Shown: positions 1 through 8,985, counted from the first letter of the stretch. The stretch: 60,033 nt of DNA from Pseudorhodoplanes sinuspersici (GCA_945878025.1 CAMDXM010000003.1:1-60033), one strand, 5' to 3'. Program-made: numbers and translations. Notes: generated from the letters alone by a model not told the origin.

Positions 1-987
1 AGGCTGATGACGCGCACCGGCGGCTGGCCGCCGGTGGTCGTGGCGACGCAGGCTTTCGACGCCGAGGTCGCGCGCACCCTGATCCAGATGCGGGTATCGG
101 ATTTCCTGGTGAAGCCGATTTCGCCGGTCGAATTGGTGCGCACTTGCGCTCGCGTCGCCCATCCGACGACCACAGAAACGACCGAAGCCGAGATCTACAC
201 ATTCCTGCCAGCCGTGGGCGGCGCCGGCGTGACCACGCTTGCGATCCAGACCGCGTTGCTGCTGCTGTCGAGTGGGCCGCGCGGCCGCGCATCGGCCTGC
301 CTTGTCGATCTCAATTTTCAGCACGGCGCCTGCGCCGATTATCTCGATCTCGAGCCGCGGCTCGACCTCAACGAAATTGAGCCGCGTCCCGACCGTCTCG
401 ACAAACAGCTGCTCGACGTCATGATCTCGTATCACGCCTCCGGGCTTGCCGTGATCGCCGCGCCGAACCGTCCGGCCGAGATGCGCTCGTTCGACCCGGA
501 TGTCGTGACCAAGCTGCTCGATCTTGTGTCCACGCATTTCGATTATGTCGTCATCGACATGCCGCGCACCTGGTTTTCCTGGACCGACAGCGTGTTGTTC
601 GGCTCGAACCGGCTGTTCATCGTGAGCGAGATGACGGTGCCGGGTCTCAAGCATGCCCGCCAGCTTGTCGGCGCCATCCGCGAACGTCTGAGCGAGGGAC
701 CCTCGCCGCAGGTGATCGTCAACCGTTTCGAACAGCGTCTGTTCTCCGGCGGCCTGAAGAAGCGCGACATCGAACAGGCGCTCGGCAAGGACTTTGCCGC
801 CGTGATTCCGAATTTCTATCGCCTGGTGCGCGAAGCGATCGATCGCGGCGTGCCGCTTGAGGAAGTCAAGCGCGGCAACAAGATCACGCGCGAACTGAAA
901 AAGCTGATCTCGCCGCAACCGGCCAAGGACGCCGCGCGTAAAGCCCAACCCGAACAGAAGAAACTCAGCCTCTCGCTCGCGCGATGA
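1..987 (+). CDS. cpaE: CpaE/TadZ-like pilus assembly ATPase, 5' partial
   Basis: This is the C-terminal part of a CpaE (TadZ)-like protein, which in Tad/Cpa pilus systems is thought to place the secretion machine at the cell pole. The reading frame is open to the first base of the window, so the true start lies upstream and the ATG at 7 is internal. The first 50 visible residues look like the end of a receiver-like domain (FLVKPIS). A MinD/ParA-type ATPase domain follows, with the deviant Walker A GGAGVTT at about residues 71-77 and a VVIDMP strand after it. It lies 25 bp upstream of cpaF on the same strand, followed by tadB and tadC, which supports the assignment. Family membership is clear; how much N-terminus is missing is not known. 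Confidence 0.88.
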   Translation, partial: RLMTRTGGWPPVVVATQAFDAEVARTLIQMRVSDFLVKPISPVELVRTCARVAHPTTTETTEAEIYTFLPAVGGAGVTTLAIQTALLLLSSGPRGRASACLVDLNFQHGACADYLDLEPRLDLNEIEPRPDRLDKQLLDVMISYHASGLAVIAAPNRPAEMRSFDPDVVTKLLDLVSTHFDYVVIDMPRTWFSWTDSVLFGSNRLFIVSEMTVPGLKHARQLVGAIRERLSEGPSPQVIVNRFEQRLFSGGLKKRDIEQALGKDFAAVIPNFYRLVREAIDRGVPLEEVKRGNKITRELKKLISPQPAKDAARKAQPEQKKLSLSLAR

Positions 988-1012
988 GGCGGGCATTTGA
1001 GCGGACGCGATC

Positions 1013-2464
1013 ATGAACCGACCAGGCACAGCCGGACGTTTCAGCACCCGGCGCTTCGCGCCGGAGCCGCTTCCGTTGCCGGAAGAAGAGGCGCCGCAAA
1101 CGCTGGAAGGCATTTCCTGGACGGTGTTTCCGGAGGAGCCGGAGCGTCCAGCCGCGCCGCAGCCGCCCGCCGTCGCCGCGAGCGCGCTCAAATCCGACAA
1201 GATGCTCGACGCCAAGGTGCGCCTGCATCGCCGCCTGCTGGAAGAACTCAATCTCTCCGCGCTGGAAAAACTTCCCGAAGCGGAAATGCGCCAGCATGTC
1301 CAGCAGCTGGTCAGCCAGTATGTCGTCAACGAACGGCTTGCGCTCAATCAGCAGGAGTTGAACGACTTCGTCGCCGAAATCATCGACGAAATGACCGGCC
1401 TGGGGCCCCTCGAGCCGCTGCTCAAGGACGGTTCGATCAGCGATATCCTGATCAACGGACACGAATGCACTTACATCGAGCGTGGCGGCCTTCTTGAACC
1501 GGTCGCCTGCCGCTTCAAGGACGAAGCGCATCTTCTGCGCATCATCAATAAAATCGTGTCGGCGGTCGGCCGCCGCGTGGATGAATCGCATCCGCTTTGC
1601 GACGCGCGCCTGCTCGATGGCTCGCGTGTCAACGTCGCCGTGCGCCCGGTCGGCGTCGACGGCCCGCTGGTCTCGATCCGCAAATTCTCCAAGAAGCCTT
1701 TCCACATGAACAAGCTGGTGGAGATCGGTGCATTGCGCCCGCAGATGGCCGAATTGCTCGCCGCCGCCGTGAAGGCGCGCGTGACCACGATCATTTCCGG
1801 CGGCACCGGCTCCGGCAAGACCACGATGCTCAACGCCTTGTCGGCCTTCATTTCGGACAAGGAACGCCTGATCACGATCGAAGACGCGGCCGAACTGCAA
1901 TTGCAGCAGCCGCATGTCGCACGCATGGAGACGCGCCCGCCCAACATCGAAGGCAAGGGTGAAATCCGCCAGCGCGAACTGGTCAAGAATGCGCTGCGTA
2001 TGCGTCCCGAACGCATCATCCTCGGCGAGTGTCGCGGCGAGGAAGCCTTCGACATGCTGCAGGCGATGAATACCGGTCACGAAGGCTCGATGGCCACTAT
2101 CCACGCCAACAATCCGCGCGAGGCGATCTCGCGCCTCGAACAGCTGATCGGCATGGCCGGTCTGCCGATGACGGTCGGCTCGATCCGCGGGCAGATTTCC
2201 GCCGCCATCCGCATGATCGTGCAATTGCAGCGCATGTCCGACGGCAAGCGCCGCGTCACCTCCATCGCCGAAATCACCGGCATGGAAGGCGACATCGTCC
2301 AGATGCAGGAAATCTACAAATTCGTGCGCACCTCGACCGCCGAGGACGGCACCGTGGTCGGCCATTTCCAGGCCACCGGCGTGCGTCCGCGCTTTCTCTC
2401 CGACCTCATCGCCAAGGGGATCAAGATCCCCGGCAGCTATTTCGATCCGAGCCAGCCGTTATAG
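1013..2464 (+). CDS. cpaF: CpaF/TadA-type pilus secretion ATPase
   Basis: A 483-residue type II/IV secretion ATPase that powers assembly of Tad (Flp) pili at the inner membrane. After a proline-rich N-terminal 60 residues comes the N-terminal domain with the family sequence DILINGHE, then the RecA-like core with Walker A GGTGSGKTT at about 263-271. The Asp box (ITIEDAAELQL), Walker B region (RIILGECRGEEAFDML) and His box (GHEGSMATIHANN) all follow. Length and motif order fit full-length CpaF. It begins 25 bp after cpaE and its TAG stop lies 2 bp before the tadB ATG, so the four genes look like one transcript. Confidence 0.95.
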   Translation: MNRPGTAGRFSTRRFAPEPLPLPEEEAPQTLEGISWTVFPEEPERPAAPQPPAVAASALKSDKMLDAKVRLHRRLLEELNLSALEKLPEAEMRQHVQQLVSQYVVNERLALNQQELNDFVAEIIDEMTGLGPLEPLLKDGSISDILINGHECTYIERGGLLEPVACRFKDEAHLLRIINKIVSAVGRRVDESHPLCDARLLDGSRVNVAVRPVGVDGPLVSIRKFSKKPFHMNKLVEIGALRPQMAELLAAAVKARVTTIISGGTGSGKTTMLNALSAFISDKERLITIEDAAELQLQQPHVARMETRPPNIEGKGEIRQRELVKNALRMRPERIILGECRGEEAFDMLQAMNTGHEGSMATIHANNPREAISRLEQLIGMAGLPMTVGSIRGQISAAIRMIVQLQRMSDGKRRVTSIAEITGMEGDIVQMQEIYKFVRTSTAEDGTVVGHFQATGVRPRFLSDLIAKGIKIPGSYFDPSQPL

Positions 2465-2466
2465 AC

Positions 2467-3435
2467 ATGTCGTTCGATATCGATCCCGTTTATGTCTTTT
2501 ACGGCTTTGCCGCCGTCTCGGCGATCTTGTTCGTCGAGGGCTTCTATCTGCTGTTCTTCTCGGCCTCGTCCTATCGCAGCAACATCAACCGCCGTCTGGC
2601 GCTGATGTCGGATCGGCCCGATCGCGAAGGCATTCTGGTGCAACTGCGCCGCGAGCGCGGATTGACGAGCGGCGGCGATTATCGTCTTCCGCTCGTTGCG
2701 CTGAGCAAGCTCGTTCTGCAATCCGGATTGACGATCGGCTTCACCAAACTGATGATTTTCATCGCCATCGGCACCGTCGCGGCATTCGGCGGCGCTGCAT
2801 ATTTCCTCGGCGATCTGTTGTATGCGGCGGGCGCCGCCTTGTTCAGCGCGACTATCGCTCCCTATCTCTTTTTGCGCATCAAGCGCGGCCGCCGGCAAAA
2901 GGTCTTCGGCGCGCAATTCCCGGACGCCATCGACATCATCGTGCGCAGCTTGCGGGCCGGCCATCCGGTGCCGATCGCGATCTCGATGGTTGCGCGCGAA
3001 TTGCCGGATCCGATGGGTTCGGAATTCGGCATCGCTTCCGATGAGATCACCTATGGCGCCGATCTCGAAACCGCGATGCGCAATCTTTATTTCCGCGTCG
3101 GCCAGGACGATCTGCCGTTGTTCGTGACGGCGGTCGCCATCCAGGGCTCGACCGGCGGCAACTTGAGCGAAATCCTGGAAAATCTTTCCGCCGTCATCCG
3201 TCAGCGCTTCAAGATGCGCCGCAAGATCCGTGCGCTGGCCGCCGAGGGCCGCGCCTCCGCGCTCATCCTGTCGTCGCTGCCGATCGCCATGTTCGGCATC
3301 ATCCAGTTCGTCTCGCCGGAATTCTATTCCAGCGTATGGGGTGAGAGCATCACCAAGGTTGCGCTTGGCGGGGCGGCCTGCTGGATGGGTGTCGGCAATT
3401 TCATCATGTATCGCCTTGTGAATTTCAGGATCTGA
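2467..3435 (+). CDS. tadB: TadB-like pilus inner-membrane protein
   Basis: A polytopic type II secretion system F-domain protein, the TadB partner of the CpaF ATPase. The ORF track starts at 2029 inside cpaF. The real start is almost certainly the ATG at 2467, two bases after the cpaF stop, giving 322 residues beginning MSFDIDPVYVFYGF. Hydrophobic segments are visible near residues 8-30, at about 95-130 and at the C-terminus (ALILSSLPIAMFGIIQF, GGAACWMGVGNFIMY). The central T2SF domain includes the AIDIIVRSLRAGHPV and GGNLSEILENLSAVIRQR stretches typical of the family. tadC starts 2 bp downstream. Confidence 0.93.
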   Translation: MSFDIDPVYVFYGFAAVSAILFVEGFYLLFFSASSYRSNINRRLALMSDRPDREGILVQLRRERGLTSGGDYRLPLVALSKLVLQSGLTIGFTKLMIFIAIGTVAAFGGAAYFLGDLLYAAGAALFSATIAPYLFLRIKRGRRQKVFGAQFPDAIDIIVRSLRAGHPVPIAISMVARELPDPMGSEFGIASDEITYGADLETAMRNLYFRVGQDDLPLFVTAVAIQGSTGGNLSEILENLSAVIRQRFKMRRKIRALAAEGRASALILSSLPIAMFGIIQFVSPEFYSSVWGESITKVALGGAACWMGVGNFIMYRLVNFRI

Positions 3436-3437
3436 GC

Positions 3438-4385
3438 ATGGAACCGCTTTTCACCATGTTCGGCGACGACGCGTCCATCCTGGTGACGCTGCTCGTGTTT
3501 CTGGCGAGTGCGACCCTGGCATTCTCGATCATGGCGGTGCTGCGCGTGCGCGGATCGGTGCGCCGCCGGGCCGCCGGCATTTCGGCGATCGGCACGGACA
3601 CGGACGGTTCCGGTTCGCTGCGCGGATCGAGCAAGAAAGCGGCGCAACGGCTGGTCGATTACACGACGCGGCATTATTCCGCCGACGACAGCAAGGATAT
3701 GAAGATTCTGCGTCAGCGGCTGATCCGCGCCGGCATTTTCGATTCTTCGGGCGTTGCGTATTTCTTCATCGCGCGCACCGGTCTCGCGGTCGGCCTCGCA
3801 TTGGCGGCTTTTTTCTTCGCGCCGCTGGAGCAGGGTTCGTCCGTGTTCTGGATGGCGTTGGGCGTCGCGGGCATCGTCGGTTATGTCGCGCCGAGCGTCT
3901 ATCTCGACCGGCGCAACGCGGCGCGGCGCGCGGAGCCTAGCGCCGGCTTTGCCGATTTCATGGATCTGCTCGTGGTCTGCGCCGACGCCGGGCTCTCGAT
4001 GGAAGCCTCACTCGATCGCGTCGGGCGCGAGCTTGGCGACAGCTATCCGTCGCTCACGGCCAACATCCACATGGCCAATCTCGAAATCCGCGCTGGCCGC
4101 ACCCTGACGGAGGCGCTCGATCATCTTGGCGACCGGCTCGGGCTGGAGGAGGCGCGTTCGTTCGCGACGCTGATCCAGCAATCGGACGAACTCGGCTCCA
4201 GCATCACCGAGGCCTTGCGCGTCTATTCCGACGATATGCGCCACAAACGTCTCTCGCGCGCCGAGGAGAAGGCCTACAGCCTGCCGGCAAAATTGTCGGT
4301 GCCGATGATGGTCTGCATCTTCCCGGTGCTGTTCGTTGTGATTCTGCTGCCGGTTGCAGTGCGTTTGTACACTGGTAACTATTAA
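3438..4385 (+). CDS. tadC: TadC-like pilus inner-membrane protein
   Basis: A second T2SF-domain membrane protein (315 residues), the paralogue of TadB that completes the Tad platform. Transmembrane segments are predicted near residues 9-32, about 105-155 (FFIARTGLAVGLALAAFFF, VFWMALGVAGIVGYVAPSVYL) and 285-310 (PMMVCIFPVLFVVILLPVAV). The cytoplasmic T2SF core includes FMDLLVVCADAGLSMEASLDRV and LIQQSDELGSSITEALRVY, both characteristic of TadC. It starts 2 bp after tadB. The next gene is 175 bp away and may have its own promoter. Confidence 0.93.
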   Translation: MEPLFTMFGDDASILVTLLVFLASATLAFSIMAVLRVRGSVRRRAAGISAIGTDTDGSGSLRGSSKKAAQRLVDYTTRHYSADDSKDMKILRQRLIRAGIFDSSGVAYFFIARTGLAVGLALAAFFFAPLEQGSSVFWMALGVAGIVGYVAPSVYLDRRNAARRAEPSAGFADFMDLLVVCADAGLSMEASLDRVGRELGDSYPSLTANIHMANLEIRAGRTLTEALDHLGDRLGLEEARSFATLIQQSDELGSSITEALRVYSDDMRHKRLSRAEEKAYSLPAKLSVPMMVCIFPVLFVVILLPVAVRLYTGNY

Positions 4386-4560
4386 GGCACGGCCCGGTAA
4401 CCGGCTCCGGCCTTCGTTGCGATGCCGCCTTTCCACAGACCCGCGTCGAGAAATCCTTAACTGTCCTCCCATAGCGTGAAATGGCCGGTTGCCCTGAACG
4501 GCCGGTCGTCGTGTGCCCGCGCCCAGTCGCGGCCGGGCACCTTCGCCGCCGGAGCGTGTG

Positions 4561-5121
4561 ATGCGTGAGAATGTGCTCAAGATTTTCGCGATCGCCGTAC
4601 TCGGCCTGTTCTGGCTTTCCGGCTGCCAGACCACGGACAACCAGACCGCCAGTGCCGACGGCCAGGAAACTACGGGCTCGATCGCGAGTCCGGTGACCGG
4701 CCCCGGTCCTGGACAAACGCCGTCATCGACCGGTCTGCAGGGCGAGGATCCGAAGGACGATCTCAGTCTTGGCAAAAAACATTATCGCGAAAACAGCTTC
4801 GGATTGGCGGAGCAGCATTTCCGCCGCGCGGTCGAAATGGGACCGAAAAGCATAGAAGCCTGGATCGGCCTCGCTGCGTCCTACGACAAGCTGAAACGCT
4901 TCGATCTCGCCGACCGCGCCTATCAGCAGGCGATCCGCCTTGCCGGACCGACGCCAGAAATCCTGAACAACCAGGGCTATTCCTACATGCTGCGCGGCGA
5001 TCGCCGCCGCGCGCGCGCCAAGCTGCTCGAAGCGCAGGCCAGGGATCCCGGAAATCCCTATATCCAGAACAATCTCGATCTGCTCGACGACAGCCTGCGG
5101 CAGGGCGCGGCGGTGAAGTAA
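4561..5121 (+). CDS. TPR-repeat lipoprotein (TadD-like)
   Basis: An outer-membrane-type lipoprotein with tetratricopeptide repeats. I chose the ATG at 4561 rather than the track start at 4513, because it gives a clean lipoprotein signal (MRENVLKIFAIAVLGLFWLSGC, lipidated Cys at residue 22) and a mature length of about 165 residues. A Gln/Ser/Pro-rich spacer follows, then two to three TPR units from about residue 65 (GKKHYRENSFGLAEQHFRRAVE; IEAWIGLAASYDKLKRFDLADRAYQQAIRL; PEILNNQGYSYMLRGDRRRARAKLLEA). Its place after tadC matches TadD, a pilotin-like TPR lipoprotein of Tad systems. The exact family assignment is an inference from position and architecture. Confidence 0.85.
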   Translation: MRENVLKIFAIAVLGLFWLSGCQTTDNQTASADGQETTGSIASPVTGPGPGQTPSSTGLQGEDPKDDLSLGKKHYRENSFGLAEQHFRRAVEMGPKSIEAWIGLAASYDKLKRFDLADRAYQQAIRLAGPTPEILNNQGYSYMLRGDRRRARAKLLEAQARDPGNPYIQNNLDLLDDSLRQGAAVK

Positions 5122-5221
5122 CCAATAAATTCACTCTGCGCGTCGCACCCGGCTCTCCCGTGCAATAGCCGCCGATCCTTCCTACATTGCAGACGATATC
5201 GCTTCGGGAGACCGGCCGCGC

Positions 5222-5680
5222 ATGCTCGACACCTTGAAAAACTTTCTGTCCGAATTCGGCGAAGGAACCAAAACCGCGCCGCTGTTCGAGTCCGGTGACT
5301 ACCGGCTCGCGGCCGCGGCCTTGCTCATTCATGTCCTGACCATCGACGGCCAGGAGCAGGAAGCCGAACACGAGCGGCTGCGGGCGATCCTGAAGAACCA
5401 GTTCGATCTCGACGACGAGCAAACCGACCGCCTGATCGAGGCCGCGACGGCGGCCGACCGCGAGGCGATCGATCTTTATCGGTTTACCAGTCTGCTCAAC
5501 CGTTCGCTCGATGAGGCCGGGCGGCTGCGCATCGTCGAGATGATGTGGGAAATCGTGTATGCCGACGGCAAGGTGAGCGAGTTTGAGGACAATGTCGTCT
5601 GGCGCGCGGCCGATCTGCTCGGCATCTCCTCGCGCGATCGCATCGAGATGCGCCGGCGGGTCTCCGGGAAAGATTCATGA
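5222..5680 (+). CDS. TerB-family protein
   Basis: A 152-residue protein of the TerB (tellurite resistance B-like) alpha-helical family. The characteristic acidic patches are visible: HVLTIDGQEQEAEHERLRAIL at about residues 38-58 and EIVYADGKVSEFEDNVVWRAADLLGIS at about 113-139. In better-known TerB proteins such patches bind metal ions. No other ter genes lie nearby, so a tellurite role is not implied; stand-alone members are common in alphaproteobacteria and are mostly uncharacterised. Its stop overlaps the start of the following dehydrogenase gene (ATGA), so the two are probably translated together. Confidence 0.8.
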   Translation: MLDTLKNFLSEFGEGTKTAPLFESGDYRLAAAALLIHVLTIDGQEQEAEHERLRAILKNQFDLDDEQTDRLIEAATAADREAIDLYRFTSLLNRSLDEAGRLRIVEMMWEIVYADGKVSEFEDNVVWRAADLLGISSRDRIEMRRRVSGKDS

Positions 5681-6465
5681 GCGCGCCTGTTCCGGTCACC
5701 GTCATCACAGGCGCCTCCGCCGGCATCGGCTCCGAACTGGCGAAGGTTTTCGCGCGCAACGGTCATCGCCTCGTTCTGGTGGCCCGGCGCAAGGACAAGC
5801 TCGACGCGCTGGCCGACGAGATCGCGGCCGGCGGGCGGCCAAGGCCGGACGTCATCGCGCTCGATCTGTCGGTTGCGGGAGTGGCGGACGTTCTCGCACG
5901 CGAACTGGCATCGCGCAATCTGGATGCCGAAACGATCGTCAACAATGCCGGCTTCGGACTGACCGGGCGGGCCGCCGAACTCGATCGCGCCGAGCAGCTT
6001 GCGATGATCGATCTCAACGTGCGCACGCTCACCGATCTTTCGCTGGCCTTTGTCGATTCGCTCGCCCGCCACAAGGGCGGCATCCTCAACGTCGCCTCGC
6101 TCGCAAGCTTCCTGCCCGCGCCTGGCATGGCGGTCTATTACGCCACCAAGGCCTATGTGCTGTCCTTCAGCGAAGCGCTGCACCGGGAATTGCGAAAAAA
6201 AGGCGTGCGGGTGACGGCGCTTTGTCCGGGTCCGGTCCCGACCGAATTCCAGGCGCGCGCGGGCCTGACCGGCTCGCGGCGCGGCGGTCTGCTTGAATTG
6301 TCGGCATCCGAAGTCGCGGAAATAGGCTATCGCGGATTTGCGGCCGGCAAGCGGCTGGTCGTGCCGGGGCGATTGAACAAGCTCGTGCCATTGTTGCCGC
6401 GGATTTTTCCGCGCGCCCTCGTTCTGGCGATGTCGGATAGCCGCCAGAAGGGCCGCAAAACCTGA
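5677..6465 (+). CDS. SDR-family NAD(P)-dependent oxidoreductase
   Basis: A classical short-chain dehydrogenase of 262 residues. The Rossmann cofactor motif TGASAGIG is at residues 11-18, NNAG at 89-92, the catalytic Ser in NVASLAS near 141, and the catalytic Y-x3-K pair in YYATK at 154-158. PGPVPTEF after the active site is the usual proline-glycine loop. The start overlaps the TerB-family stop by four bases. Substrate cannot be predicted from sequence alone; the protein resembles the DltE/YqjQ-like branch of small-molecule SDRs. Confidence 0.92.
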   Translation: MSAPVPVTVITGASAGIGSELAKVFARNGHRLVLVARRKDKLDALADEIAAGGRPRPDVIALDLSVAGVADVLARELASRNLDAETIVNNAGFGLTGRAAELDRAEQLAMIDLNVRTLTDLSLAFVDSLARHKGGILNVASLASFLPAPGMAVYYATKAYVLSFSEALHRELRKKGVRVTALCPGPVPTEFQARAGLTGSRRGGLLELSASEVAEIGYRGFAAGKRLVVPGRLNKLVPLLPRIFPRALVLAMSDSRQKGRKT

Positions 6466-6589
6466 CCTTCTCCGAAGGCTGAAAGCTCTTCGCCGGGCTC
6501 ATGGCGGCTGCGCTTTCGCGCGGCTTGAAAACGCCCCGCAACGCGGTAGGAATGGGATCGATGATCCGTTTCACCGACCGTCCATTGAG

Positions 6590-7318
6590 ATGACCGCGCC
6601 TGTTCTGATCGTTCTGCATCAGGAACATTCGACGCCTGGCCGCGTCGGAAACATTCTCCGCAAGCGTGGCTTCAGCCTCGATATCCGCCGCCCGCGCTTC
6701 GGCGATCCATTGCCGGAGACCATGGCGGAGCACGCGGGCGCGGTGATTTTTGGCGGCCCGCAAAGCGCCAACGACAAGGACGATTTCGTCAAGCGCGAGA
6801 TCGACTGGGTTTCCGTTCCGCTGAAGGAAAACAAGCCGTTTCTCGGCATTTGTCTCGGCGCGCAGATGATGGCGCTCAATCTCGGCGGCAAGGTGGATTT
6901 CCACGCCGAAGGGCAGGTCGAAGTCGGCTATTACCCGATCCGCCCGACGGAGCAGGGCCGCGCCATCTGCGCGCTGTGGCCGGATCATGTCTATCAATGG
7001 CATCGCGAAGGCTTCGATCTGCCGCCCGGCTCCGCCTGTCTCGCCGAGGGCGACACGTTCCCATGCCAGGCGTTTCGGCATGGCGAGCATGCTTACGGCA
7101 TCCAGTTCCATCCGGAAGTCACGCACGCGATGATGTGCAAATGGACCATCCGCGGCGCGCATCGCATGGATCTGCCGGGCGCCAAGCAGCGCGTCGCGCA
7201 TTTCGAGGACCGCTGGGTCTACGATTACGGAATGCAGGCCTGGCTTTCGAACTTCCTCGATCACTGGCTGCGCGCGCCGGCCGCGCCCGCTCACAATCCG
7301 GCGACGCTCACGGCTTGA
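6590..7318 (+). CDS. Class I glutamine amidotransferase-like protein (GMP synthase-like GATase)
   Basis: A stand-alone class I glutamine amidotransferase domain of 242 residues. The nucleophile Cys88 sits in FLGICLGAQMM, and the His174/Glu176 pair in GIQFHPEVTH, so the catalytic triad is complete. An FGGPQSAND stretch forms the usual N-terminal loop. No synthetase domain is fused or adjacent. Such proteins are often annotated as glutamine amidotransferase or GMP synthase-like, and several act as gamma-glutamyl hydrolases rather than as ammonia donors. The substrate is unknown. Confidence 0.9.
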   Translation: MTAPVLIVLHQEHSTPGRVGNILRKRGFSLDIRRPRFGDPLPETMAEHAGAVIFGGPQSANDKDDFVKREIDWVSVPLKENKPFLGICLGAQMMALNLGGKVDFHAEGQVEVGYYPIRPTEQGRAICALWPDHVYQWHREGFDLPPGSACLAEGDTFPCQAFRHGEHAYGIQFHPEVTHAMMCKWTIRGAHRMDLPGAKQRVAHFEDRWVYDYGMQAWLSNFLDHWLRAPAAPAHNPATLTA

Positions 7319-7390
7319 GATTTTTCTTTATTGGTCGCGCAATCTCACGGCGAACCGGCTTCCACTTCGCCGGATTGCGCTTCGCCTCCA

Positions 7391-8623
7391 TCATTGTTGC
7401 GTGGCGTCCAGCTTGTTGACGCGCAGCAGCGCCGGGAACAGCCGCATCCACAGAGCGACGATCAACAGCGTCCCGATTCCGCCGATGAGGACGGAGGCGA
7501 ACGCGCCGAACATCGCCGCCATCACGCCGGCGCGGAAATCCCCGAGCTGGTTCGACGTGCCGATGAAAAGCGAACCGACGGCGTTGACCCGGCCGCGCAT
7601 CTCGTCCGGCGTATTGAGCGGCACCAGCGTCTGGCGCACGACCACGCTTACCATGTCTGCTGCGCCAAGCACCGCGAGCGAGATCATCGCCAGCGGAAAC
7701 GATGTGGAGATCGCAAAAGCGATCGTCGCGACGCCATAGATTGCGACGCCGATGAACATCTTGACGCCTGCGGCCTTGCCGAGCGGCCAGCGCGCCAGAA
7801 CGAGCGCCATGCCGAGCGCGCCGACGGCCGGAGCGGCGCGCAGGAGACCGAGCCCCCACGGCCCGACATTGAAGACATCACGCGCAAAGATCGGCAGCAG
7901 GGCGGTCGCTCCGGCCAGCAGCACGGCGAACATGTCGAGCGAGATCGCGCCGAGAATGAGTGGATTGCGGCGGATGAAATTGATGCCCGCGAACAGGATC
8001 GAGAATGCCATCGGTTCATGCGCCGACTTCACCCGCTCGATGTGGATCAGGGAGATGAGCGTCGAGGCGGAGACCAGAAACGCGAATGCCGTCAGATAGG
8101 CCAGCGTCGGATTGATGGCGTAGAGCAAACCGCCGAGCGCGGGACCGGCAATCGTCGCCGTCTGGTTGGCGGATGCCGACGCTGCGACCGCGCGCGGCAG
8201 GAGCGAGGCGGGCACGAGGCCCGGCAGCAGCGCATGCAAGGTCGGCAATTCGAAAGCGCGCGCCGAGCCGAGAATGAAAATCAGCGCGAAGATGATCTCG
8301 CGCGTGAGCATTCCCCAAGCCGTGCCGATGGCAAGCGCGAAAGCCACGAGCGCCGCCACCGCCTGCGCGATGCGCACGATATGGCCGCGGTGATAGCGGT
8401 CGGCGACATGGCCTGCGACCAGCACGAACAGCACGGCTGGAATGAATTGCGCGAGGCCGACAAGGCCGAGATCGAGCGCGCTGTCGGTCAGTTCATAGAC
8501 CTGCCAGCCGACGCAGACGGCCAGCATCTGCAATGCGCTGGTTGCGAAAATGCGCGCGAACCAGAATTTCAGAAACGGCGCGTTCCGGGTGATTCGCTCG
8601 GCGGAGATGTCTGTTGCGTCCAT
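7391..8623 (-). CDS. MFS transporter, EntS-like (MFS_3) exporter
   Basis: A major facilitator superfamily permease of about 410 residues with some 12 hydrophobic segments, most similar in layout to the EntS / MFS_3 exporter group (FARIFATSALQMLAVCVGWQVYELTDSALDLGLVGLAQFIPAVLFVLVAGHVADRYHR). The A-motif-like loop GHVADRYHRGHIV is present. The ORF track extends the frame through the tRNA-Ala gene (the GVQIPSAP stretch is translated tRNA), so that N-terminus is spurious. I use the ATG at 8623 (MDATDISAERITRNAPFLKFW); the ATG at 8650, preceded by GGAACAG, is the main alternative. The gene lies 60 bp downstream of the tRNA on the same strand and could be read through from it. Substrate unknown. 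Confidence 0.88.
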   Translation of the reverse strand: MDATDISAERITRNAPFLKFWFARIFATSALQMLAVCVGWQVYELTDSALDLGLVGLAQFIPAVLFVLVAGHVADRYHRGHIVRIAQAVAALVAFALAIGTAWGMLTREIIFALIFILGSARAFELPTLHALLPGLVPASLLPRAVAASASANQTATIAGPALGGLLYAINPTLAYLTAFAFLVSASTLISLIHIERVKSAHEPMAFSILFAGINFIRRNPLILGAISLDMFAVLLAGATALLPIFARDVFNVGPWGLGLLRAAPAVGALGMALVLARWPLGKAAGVKMFIGVAIYGVATIAFAISTSFPLAMISLAVLGAADMVSVVVRQTLVPLNTPDEMRGRVNAVGSLFIGTSNQLGDFRAGVMAAMFGAFASVLIGGIGTLLIVALWMRLFPALLRVNKLDATQQ

Positions 8624-8683
8624 CGGTCCCGGCGGCGGGCGGCCTGTCATCTGTTCCGGGAGGTCTTCTTGATCCGGGAGGTC

Positions 8684-8759
8684 TGGTGGAGCCGAGGGGA
8701 TTTGAACCCCTGACCTCCTCATTGCGAACGAGGCGCTCTCCCAACTGAGCTACGGCCCC
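8684..8759 (-). tRNA. tRNA-Ala (anticodon CGC)
   Basis: A complete 76-nt cloverleaf on the minus strand with an encoded CCA end. The acceptor stem is GGGGCCG/CGGCTCC and contains the G3-U70 wobble pair that is the main alanine identity element. The D arm is GCTC...GAGC and the anticodon loop TTCGCAA gives anticodon CGC (codon GCG). The T arm is AGGGG-TTCAAAT-CCCCT, followed by discriminator A and CCA. No integrated element is seen at its 3' end. Confidence 0.97.
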
Positions 8760-8937
8760 AGACTTTATGCCGCCCCGCCGCGGCAAAAGCCGCAACGGTA
8801 TTAAGCCTTTAGAACGCGGCCATTTAGGCCCCGCTCCGGAGAGTGTCAAGCAGATCGCTAATTGTCACGGCCCGACTATTGTCCCTTGTATCGTCCTTTG
8901 CCGATTCTGGGGATTGTATCGCATTGGAGGTTCTGAA

Positions 8938-8985
8938 ATGAGTTATCCTTCGATTCTCGGATTTTCCTGCGAGCGAGAGCCATGA
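8938..8985 (+). CDS. Putative 15-codon leader ORF translationally coupled to yggT
   Basis: A tiny ORF (MSYPSILGFSCEREP) preceded by a strong, well-spaced Shine-Dalgarno sequence (TTGGAGGTTCTGAAATG). Its TGA stop overlaps the yggT ATG in the ATGA arrangement. It is too short for the main ORF track as an independent entry. The geometry is that of a leader peptide or upstream ORF that delivers ribosomes to yggT. No attenuator hairpin or run of a single amino acid is evident. Whether it is translated is an inference from the ribosome-binding site and the coupling. Confidence 0.45.
   Translation: MSYPSILGFSCEREP

Noticed and set aside
965-2365. 466-residue minus-strand ORF opposite cpaF
   Set aside because: It is a shadow of cpaF in GC-rich DNA; the composition is Gly/Asp/His-rich and no domain is seen.
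8623-8722. N-terminal extension of the MFS ORF (MRRSGVQIPSAPPDLPDQ)
   Set aside because: It is translated tRNA-Ala sequence (the GVQIPSAP stretch); the real start is at 8623 or 8650.
8684-8759. tRNA-Ala as an integration site
   Set aside because: No integrase gene and no repeat of the tRNA 3' end was found in the window.
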